Made by a program: the position numbers and the translations under genes. A DNA stretch of 64,000 nucleotides. Source: Collybia mongolica. Its lineage: Eukaryota; Basidiomycota; Agaricomycetes; Agaricales; Clitocybaceae. Shown in pieces: positions 55,301-64,000 of this stretch; positions within the stretch are counted from its first letter, which is position 1, and the number at the start of each line of letters is the position of its first letter. The notes beneath the pieces are model-generated. The model was not told the origin of the DNA. It did no database searches and saw only the letters and a list, made by a program, of their open reading frames with translations. Where the stretch lies: contig JAAXNY010000009.1 in the NCBI GenBank assembly GCA_013420905.1, positions 2,728,001 through 2,792,000 of the forward strand, written 5' to 3'.

Positions 55301-58300
55301 AGCGGGGGAAACTTGCTTCGCGTTTGCGCCGACAAAGCTAGCAGCACAAAGAGAAGGGTCGTCACGAAATTCACCCATGTATAAATAGTCGATACGGTGT
55401 TACCACTCCGCAGTTTTTCAGATAACCTAGTTAATCAAAAGTGTGATTTGTCGTACCTCGATTGTCATTGACATATGTGTTTGACGAGTCTCCGTACGTC
55501 AGAGCATTAATGTATGATTTCTCTCTTCATGGAACCAGCGTAGTGTTGGGCACCATGCTCACTCAGGCAGCGCGAAAGGCTTGGATATCTTTTCTGATTG
55601 GCACATTTTTAACGTCATATCACACGAGAAACGACAATAACCGTACCTAATATAACTTGACGCAACGTTCCTTGGTAGAGCAGTATTATTCAAGACGGGG
55701 ATGGTGATATATTTTGCAGAGCTAACCGAAATATATGTTCTGGCTGAGACAGTAATACCATATCTTTCGGCAGCATATGCTTTTCCAAGGTATCGTAATC
55801 GAATTTGACGGTTCAAACCGAAAGGGAATCCATAATTCTCACATATTCGACGACAACATTCCGGTAAATGCCATTAACTTTTGGTATTATGACTTATAAA
55901 TAAATATGAGACTTGCCTGAGCCTGTGTTCGGCAATTGTAGAATTTGGCCCCCCCCAATACCATTGAACCCAGCCTCAAGTATTCCAGTAACATAGCTTG
56001 GCCACACGAATCACTTTACGTGGCTTATAATCCGCGGTCTCCTGAGTACAAAAGTAGGTCTTTGATGTTATAGAATGATAGGATTAGAGGGTAAATCGAC
56101 TTGATCTTGTTGATGGTGTAAATGAACAGTCTGCGCAGGAATCTACCATACTGCATACCAGCCGTAACAAATTTCATTCAGAGCTCTTGTTAGGTTTGTA
56201 GAAGAAGATTTTTAAGGCTCATGCATGATATGGACCACAGCACACCATTCAAAAGGCTTGAGCTAGTGCGGACCTCAAGATGAGCCACTGATTGATTGGT
56301 ACCTGTTAAAAGGCAAATATGGCTGTGAACGTACGCGCGAGTTTACAGCCAGTTCATGGTTGTCTCCCAACATGGGTGGTGATTTCGAGAGTCGGAAGGA
56401 TGAAGAGGTCACCTGCCTTGGGTTCTTGGCAGGGCGCTGTCAGGAACCCATCTTTGCATCATGATCGGGCTTGGATGAGTTTACGTAAACATGCCAAAGA
56501 TTTGGTATGTAGCCAGTTGCGCTCGGCAGCTCAAACTTTTCACTAACCCTTCATTTCAATCCAAAACACTCTATCTCCACCTCTGTACCTCAAACTGCGC
56601 TTCAGCATTGGCAAAATAAGGAACTCTGCCTTTGCGAGGTAGGGAAATGCTTAACATAGTTTGTCTTGAAGATAGGCAGATAATATCGACGAACTTACTT
56701 TCTATAGGTCATAGTGCCTGAATGGCTTTCTCGCGACGTCAGGCCCTTTTTACGGCGCCGTTGATCTACCATCCCACGATGGCCACTCTTTACCTCAGAT
56801 TCACTATGTGACAAATACCTCCAACCAAAGCTCTTACAAGGATTCCGAGAAATTCAGCAATAGGATGCCCTGATTATCGTCATTTATGACCCTCACCGGA
56901 ATAACCAAGCCTGGTAGGAGGTGCCCAGGATTATGGAAACAATTGAAGTTGGCTGCAAGTAGCCCTGCCCTGCATGGCTTGTGTCTATCTCGTCACGCAC
57001 TAACTCCCCAATCCATGGGGAAGTGGCTGGCGGTCCCATTATATACCCAAAGTGACACTTGTCCGCCCTTCAACGAAGACTTCTAGTCTTCATTCTAGCC
57101 CTTTCGAAATGTACGGCCGTATAAAAGGGATCCTCTATTCTTTTGAAAGATTAGCTATCTATCAATGGCTATACATCGAATACTCGTCGTTGTGGCACTG
57201 TATATCTCCGCAGCTGCTGCACAGGCTACTGTGGTTCCTTCTTATGGATCATGGGTTGACCCTCAATGTTATGCGTATGTATTTCAATCACAAGGAATCG
57301 TGAGTTGAACTCACTTTCGGCATCAATCAAGCAATACCCCGGCGCCATTGATCGTCTCGTTTGGCTTTCAAGATACAACAATGACAATCGAGAAGTGCCT
57401 CAATGCGGCAACCAATTCTGGGTATAAATACGCTGGAGTTGCCAACGGCGATCACTGCTGTACGTCTGTTCTTCCGTCGGATTTCAGCCTTGCTAAGTGA
57501 TGTGTAATCAGTTGGAGGTAATATCATCCGCGCTCCTGTTCCTTTGGCACTATCTGCCTGTAACAAGCCTTGCATCAGTAACTCTGCGCAAATATGTGGC
57601 GGTATAGACCGCATCATCATCTATCGCAATGGCCCGGTTATTGTACCTGCGCCATATACAAACATTAACGGGTACAACTGGATGGGGTGTTTTGTGTATG
57701 TCTCCGTGGGGTTTCTTGATCATAAGATGATATATTGACAGGTTGCATATATAAAGTGACAGCACCACAGGTCAATCTTTAAGGCATGCTGTCCATGCTT
57801 CTGCATTCATTGGTACTCTGGATTGTATTCAAGCGTGTTCTTCGCTCAATTTCAAACTCGCTGGTATCAAGAATGGCTACCAATGCTGTACGTTATTCCA
57901 TACGGTATCATCTATTTATTTTGTTCTTTTCTGATGGATGTCTTACCATTTCAGTCTGCGGGAATGCTCTACTCAATAACGCTGCCATGCTGACCCAGTT
58001 CGGGGGGCCATGTAATTCGGGATGTGAGGGGAATCCTTACGAAGAATGTGGTGGCGCACATGCGCTTACTGTTTACCGACACGGCCTTGACCCAATTACT
58101 AGTGGGCCTGGGCAGACAATACAGTCATACAATGGCTGGACGTTATCTGACTGTTACACGTATGCTTTTGTGTGTCCTCAACGAAATTGAGCTGATCGTA
58201 TATGTTTATCAGTGACTCCGTATCGAGTAGATCTCTGCCATCTTTGGTCTCATTTCCGGGAGAAGATATGACTGTGGAACAATGCCTAGATGCCTGTCAT

Positions 58301-61300
58301 ACCCGGGACTTCCACCTTGCTGGTGTAGAGTATGGACAGGAGTGCTGTACGTGTCCTGCCTTGATTCCCTAAATACTGAAACTGAAACTCTATCTCTAAG
58401 TTTGTGGCAATGCTATTCAGTCACCCGGTACCGTGGCTACTTCTGGATGCGATGCGATGCAATGTGTGGGGAATGCCAATCAGTTCTGCGGTGGCCCCAA
58501 TCGTCTCTTGGTGTACCAGCATGCTTGAGATGATCAAACATCTCACCAGGTATGTTGGGCAACATTTTGGCATTCGTTTTCTGGTACACTATTACTTCAG
58601 GGGTATCGTGATATAAAGACATGATTGCGCTGTGTTTTTATTTTATTTTCTTTCATAAACAATTGTATATGACGTGTATTCGGTGCACCCGAACATAGAA
58701 ATTCTGAGGCTGAACCGAAATTACGTACCCATCAACCCCACCTGTGAAGTGTGACGCTGACCCCACAGCATGCGGTTCTTTGATAGAAATGGGGTAGGAA
58801 CGCGCACGCATCATGATTTAAATTTTATGTTTTCATCCCTTGATAGGTGTGCAGGTTTACTAGAGTGTGACTCTCCTATCCGGATTCCTAGCGCTCGCAG
58901 TCGTGAGAGCAGTAAGGAAGACACCGAATGCCTACCTGTTGGTCGTTTCAATCTAGCCGCCCAGGTTTTCGGACCCAGATCATTATCTCACCGCGCTTTA
59001 AACCCCCATTCAATTAGAAGCAGCTCAAATGAAATAACAGGTCTCCATTCACAATGGAAATTTCCCAACCCTCGTGCCTGGACACTTCGGCGTCTGTGGT
59101 TACATCAAGGACCCTGTTATGCGTATGTATTATCATATTCGCTCAGATACCATGGTGGCGATGATAATAGTTGTATCGATGTTGACTAAAGCAATGGGTC
59201 AGTCTGGTCAACTTTTACCAACCTGGTGTTTTATATATCTAGTATCCTTATCATGTATCTGCAATTGATAATGTTCGACCCGGTTATCCTATTTTTTGGA
59301 ATCCCTTTTATTGATGCTCTTAATCCATATATGTACGGTCTGTATTCACCTACTTGAACTATCAAACAAGTCATGCTGATCCATCATATTTTAAATCGCG
59401 TCGAAACGGGTGGAACGACAATAATCATGATCAGTACTTACTCGACAAAGAAATTCCTTTATCAGCGCGCTATTTTTGTACTATGTTAGCCCATTTCGTT
59501 AGTCCGCTTTGTTCGCCGCTAAATAATATGACGAAATACAATCTCGCTCAAGTCTATTCGTAGGCATTATCAAGTAAACGTAACCATAAGTTGGTAACCA
59601 GTTTTAGAATTTTATACCCCAGCTGCGGCATACAACGCCTCCCTATCTCCGCTTTCGTCTACAAGGGAACGGAAGAAACCGTTCTCTTTCTTCAGGAGTT
59701 GACTTGGGTGATCAAATTCCACCTACAAGGAATATTTTAGCGTTTTTCAGGATATAGTCATAACTTAGGACTTACAATGCGGCCGGCGTCAATCACCATC
59801 TAGATAAACGGTACGCCACTTAGTGTGACAACATAGGAAACATAGTAAAAGAGTTCTCACTATTTTATCAGAATCCATGATGGTTTGTAGACGATGAGCA
59901 ACAGTAATGATGGTTACATCCTTCTTGAGCTCGTTTCGAAGAGACTGCTGAATAACAGTATCTGTTTTGTAGTCTTCGACGGCATTAGGTTAGCGCAAAT
60001 GCCAAAACTTCATCAGCTTACCGATAGCCGACGTGGCTACAATAGTTGGTATCGTTTCAGCTTGGGTTGGATTCAAATCAGAGAGGGACAAACCTTCATC
60101 GAGGATGAGTAATTTGCTTTCCCGGACCATGGCCCTCGCTAACGCGATTATCTGCCGCTGACCGACTGACAAATTACTTCCACCACGAGCAACAGCACTA
60201 AGCGATTGAGATTGAGTGAATTTTATAGTCGCAATGTCGAGGACGCGCAAACCTGTCTAGGGTAATCCTGCTATCATCATCTTCAGTCTGGGTAGAGTAA
60301 AGCCCGGCATCGCGTAAAGCCGCATTCAGAACGGCGTCATCTATGATATCGGGGTGAATATAGTTACAAAGAAATATTGTTTAAAACTCACCAAATTGGT
60401 CAAAGGGGTCGAGGTTTCGTCTTATGGTTCCACTCAAGAGTTCCGGCTGTGGAGAAGGACCTGTCATCTTTCAGAACCAATAAGAGACACGGTATTGCAT
60501 ACCACTTGTGGTATGATCGTCACTTGACTCCGAAGGGCATCAAGGTTGAGAGTCGACGTTGGAAGCCCATCATAGAATACTTCTCCATTCGTGACGATAC
60601 ATCGGAGGAGTGACAATGTTAATGAGCTTTTTCCACTGCCTGTCCGTCCAACAACACCGATGCGTTCGCCAGACTTAAGATGGAAAGAAACGTCATGAAG
60701 GACCACTGGTCCATCCTGGACATGGCGAATCAGATCCACCGAATAAATGTGGAAGTTTTAAAAGCCTACAGAAGAGTATTTCGCGGAAAGCTTCTCGACG
60801 CGCAGCTCGCCACTTGAAGGCCAGTGGGCAGGCGGAAGGCCACGCTCGCTCGGCTTTGGTTCCTGTTCTATCACCATGTACTCCAGTAGGCGTTCGAGAC
60901 TAGTAGATGAAGCGAGTAAGCATCGTCGTTTCTGGATATATTCCTCATTAGTTACCTGTTGCCTGTTGCTTGATTAGTCGTCAGCTTGGGACCAGGGCCA
61001 ACTCAACTCACCATTTACTTCAAACATGTTAAACACTTGTACAAACATGAGAACCATGCGACCAAATCCAACCGCCATGGCTTCCTCGTGCTTTTAGAAA
61101 TTGGTAGAAAGCTAGCAGGAAGAGCTCACTCAATGTAAAGGCCGAGTTTGAGGTTGAGATGCCTGTTTTAGGTCCGTACACAAAGTACCATCCGAGTAAG
61201 GCTGCAAACCAACCACCCAGAGCATCGACACGGATACCAATCCAACTGTGGAAAATATAAGATAAGGAAATTAACTTCTCAAGATGGCTTACCGAGTCAG

Positions 61301-62732
61301 GTCGTTGAAAATTTTTGAACTACGAGTATAGTTATCAATGTTACGCAATGATCTCAGTAACACAGCATTTTGTGCGCCATATGCTCGGATTGAGACTAAA
61401 AAAAGTATAGATTGATCAAACAGTCTGGTTGGTATGAAGTATCCTGACCTAGGCCTTCGATGGATGCCCCAAAGTGCGCCAAGACTGGAGCCTTGGCTTT
61501 GCTCATTTCGCGTTTAACAGAGAGTTGGCTCTTCATGTAGATATTACCAACAACGCCACCCACGAAGATGATCACGAAGCCAAGCATTCCGACCTTGGGT
61601 GTGTAGAATAGGATTGCAATAAATCGAACAATCAATATAACTCCTAACTCGAAGAGAAAAGAGAAATTATCGGGTATTTTTGTATCAACTTGTTCCGGAG
61701 TAAGCATAGCGTAACGTAGCTAAAAAGTGGTTTACTTACCGGCTGCGACATCTTGTGTAACACGAGTAATAACGCGGGAGGTCGGTGTCTTGTCAAGCCA
61801 CCTAAATGACTAGATAAGCTAATGTGAAGTCAAAAGGCGAGGGGCATATCACCTTAAAGTTGTCCCAAGGATAGAGTCAATGAGGCGCCTATGTAACGAA
61901 CCAGATGCTCGGAGTGCACCCATGGTCAATACCAATTGGTTGATGGAGAAAACGAAGAGCATGAGCAAGACGAGGCCAACATAGCCTGAGAGGTAGCTGG
62001 AAAATCATATCAACACAGAATCCTGCCATGGAGGAGAGGATTGCTGACAAAGCAACGTTAACTTCTTCGGGAGGAAGCTCCTGATATTGGGTGGCCCAGG
62101 CGCCAAGTAACCAGGGTTGGAGAACCTCTATGGCGCACTCAAAGAAGGTGGCTGTACTGAACACAAACCAGAATAGTATCCAATGATCACCCCCCAAAGC
62201 AACGAGGTACATCTTGACTGCCAAAAACGATCAGCAAGCTGTCTGGTGCATAGTCGTGTAGGTATCACGTACTAGAAGCCCAACTGATGTGGCCCTCCGC
62301 CACCTCTTCCTCAACAATGAGCTTACCCTCTGCCTCTTTCTGAACATCGACTTGCTGAGTGTCTATCACTTCTTCTGCCTTTTCTTGCATCTCAACCTCC
62401 GCTGCAACTTCGAGTTTTAGACTCAAGTTTTTCTCGAGGGCATCCGAGATAGTGCCCTGGCTAACAATCTGGCCATCCGACCCAAGAGAAACCACGAAGT
62501 CCGAGATGGGAGCCACTATCTTGATATTATGTGCCTTCCGTAAAGAGTTAGTAGCATTCACGAGATGCAACTGCTTTGTGCACTGAATCGGACCTACCAC
62601 AAGTAGAACAGTTCTGCCTTGAATGAGTTCTCCACGGAAACACTTCTCCACGATCCATCTGGCCGTATGAACATCCAGAGCAGCGAAGACCTGTGTTCGA
62701 CGGTAAGTTAGTTTTCACTCACAGACGTGCTA

Positions 62733-63008
<276 letters not shown>

Positions 63009-64000
63009 TTATAACGCTCTTCATCATACGGTGAGCCGAAAATGATATTTTCCTACAAGGACGAATTCATGAGACAAATGAGGGGTAAAAACCAGAATAG
63101 AGAGCAAACCCTGATAGTAGCATTTGTAACCCAAGATTCTTGCGAGGCATAGGCAACACCTCCACTCCGGGGGAGATTGAACCATGAGTTAGGCCCCCGA
63201 GGAAGGAAATGCATCTCGCCTGCGAAATACTGTGAGCTACATTTCACAAAGAAAGGGGTGGTTCTACGAGATACTGACCAAGAAGTGCCATAAGCAAGCT
63301 CGTCTTTCCAGACCCTGAATCCGCTGTAAGTCGGGGAACCTGATATTAACTAAGAGGTCGCAGACCTGTGGAGCCTACAATAAGGTTGACGCAATTAGGT
63401 TTGAAGATCAACTCGTCGTCGATGTGCAGTCTAAAACGCCTTTTTGACGGTGTAGCTCCGCCTGCAGGACTCTCATTAGACCATGAAAAAGCAGCTGCGC
63501 CGAATCCAATTTCGTTCCTATGATTGCCTGAAGAGTTAAGATAGACCTCTCCCCCATGATCTGCGGAAAATTCATCCAAAAGTTCGGTCTAACAGCAGCA
63601 ATGGTGTTAAGTCAAAACAGCACGCCAAAAGAAAGGGATTTCTCACGCTCTCAAGGAAGTCACCGACTCGCTGAAGGGATACATGCCCTTTAACGATCAT
63701 TGGTACAAACATGAAAAGCCGCGCCACATGGTTCCTGAGGAGGTCAAACACTGCATACGGAATTGTCGCTTCACGAGAAAATAAAGGAGGAATCTAGACT
63801 CTTACGTGCAATGGAAGAGAACACCGTTGCCGCTGTGATTGAAGCATGTCAGACACAAAATCTCTGTAAGATGGTCCCTACGAACCATCGAGAGTGCGTT
63901 TCATCCCGAGGGCCTATTTAAGGTTTTTGTGAGATTACATTTATTACGATGACAAATAAGGGGGTAGGAGGTACTCACATAGAAAGAGAACGTAGAACAC

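Overview
This 64 kb window is nuclear DNA from a filamentous basidiomycete, most likely a mushroom-forming Agaricomycete. Most genes are split by many 45-70 base introns with GT...AG ends, the genes lie on both strands, and several families are typical of this group: HET-domain genes, WSC-domain secreted proteins, a Zn2Cys6 regulator and MRP51. I saw no tRNA, rRNA, CRISPR array or bacterial-type operon. Exon models were built by hand: I joined frames at splice consensus sites and checked that exon phases add up.

Layout. 0-13 kb: a secreted carboxylesterase cut by the left edge, then a conserved block. It holds a NEDD1-type gamma-tubulin targeting protein, a MYND-finger protein, a HYPK-like NatA-associated protein, mitoribosomal MRP51, a possible small gene and a Golgi nucleotide-sugar transporter. 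13.7-26 kb: two HET-domain genes tail to tail, then Elongator subunit ELP3 and ERMES subunit MDM12 (convergent), a Golgi apyrase (YND1-like) and a third, divergent HET-like gene. 26.7-33.2 kb: a protein with PWWP/Tudor-like modules, a disordered Ser/Pro-rich protein and a small GPI-anchored-type secreted protein. 33.8-36 kb: a decayed HET gene with several stops and frameshifts. 37.2-40.6 kb: a 12-exon Zn2Cys6 transcription factor. 40.6-48.4 kb: nearly 8 kb in which I recognise no gene. 48.4-54 kb: SCF F-box protein CDC4/FBXW7, PPIL1-type cyclophilin and D-aminoacyl-tRNA deacylase DTD1. 54-57 kb: coding-like but disordered sequence. 57.2-58.5 kb: a secreted protein with three WSC domains. 59.6-64 kb: the C-terminal two thirds of an ABCC (MRP-type) transporter cut by the right edge.

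Functional themes. The housekeeping genes serve translation fidelity and tRNA modification (ELP3, DTD1, MRP51, HYPK), cell cycle and spindle (CDC4, NEDD1), organelle contact (MDM12) and Golgi glycosylation (nucleotide-sugar transporter and apyrase, which normally act together in nucleotide-sugar exchange). Between them sit accessory genes: four HET-family loci within 22 kb in different states of preservation, and secreted or cell-wall proteins. The HET cluster, a possible allorecognition locus, is the most interesting accessory feature. Other points worth checking are a 7-base micro-exon, two GC-AG introns, the exon-unit duplication in the WSC gene, and unexplained coding-like sequence at 54.9-56.7 kb.
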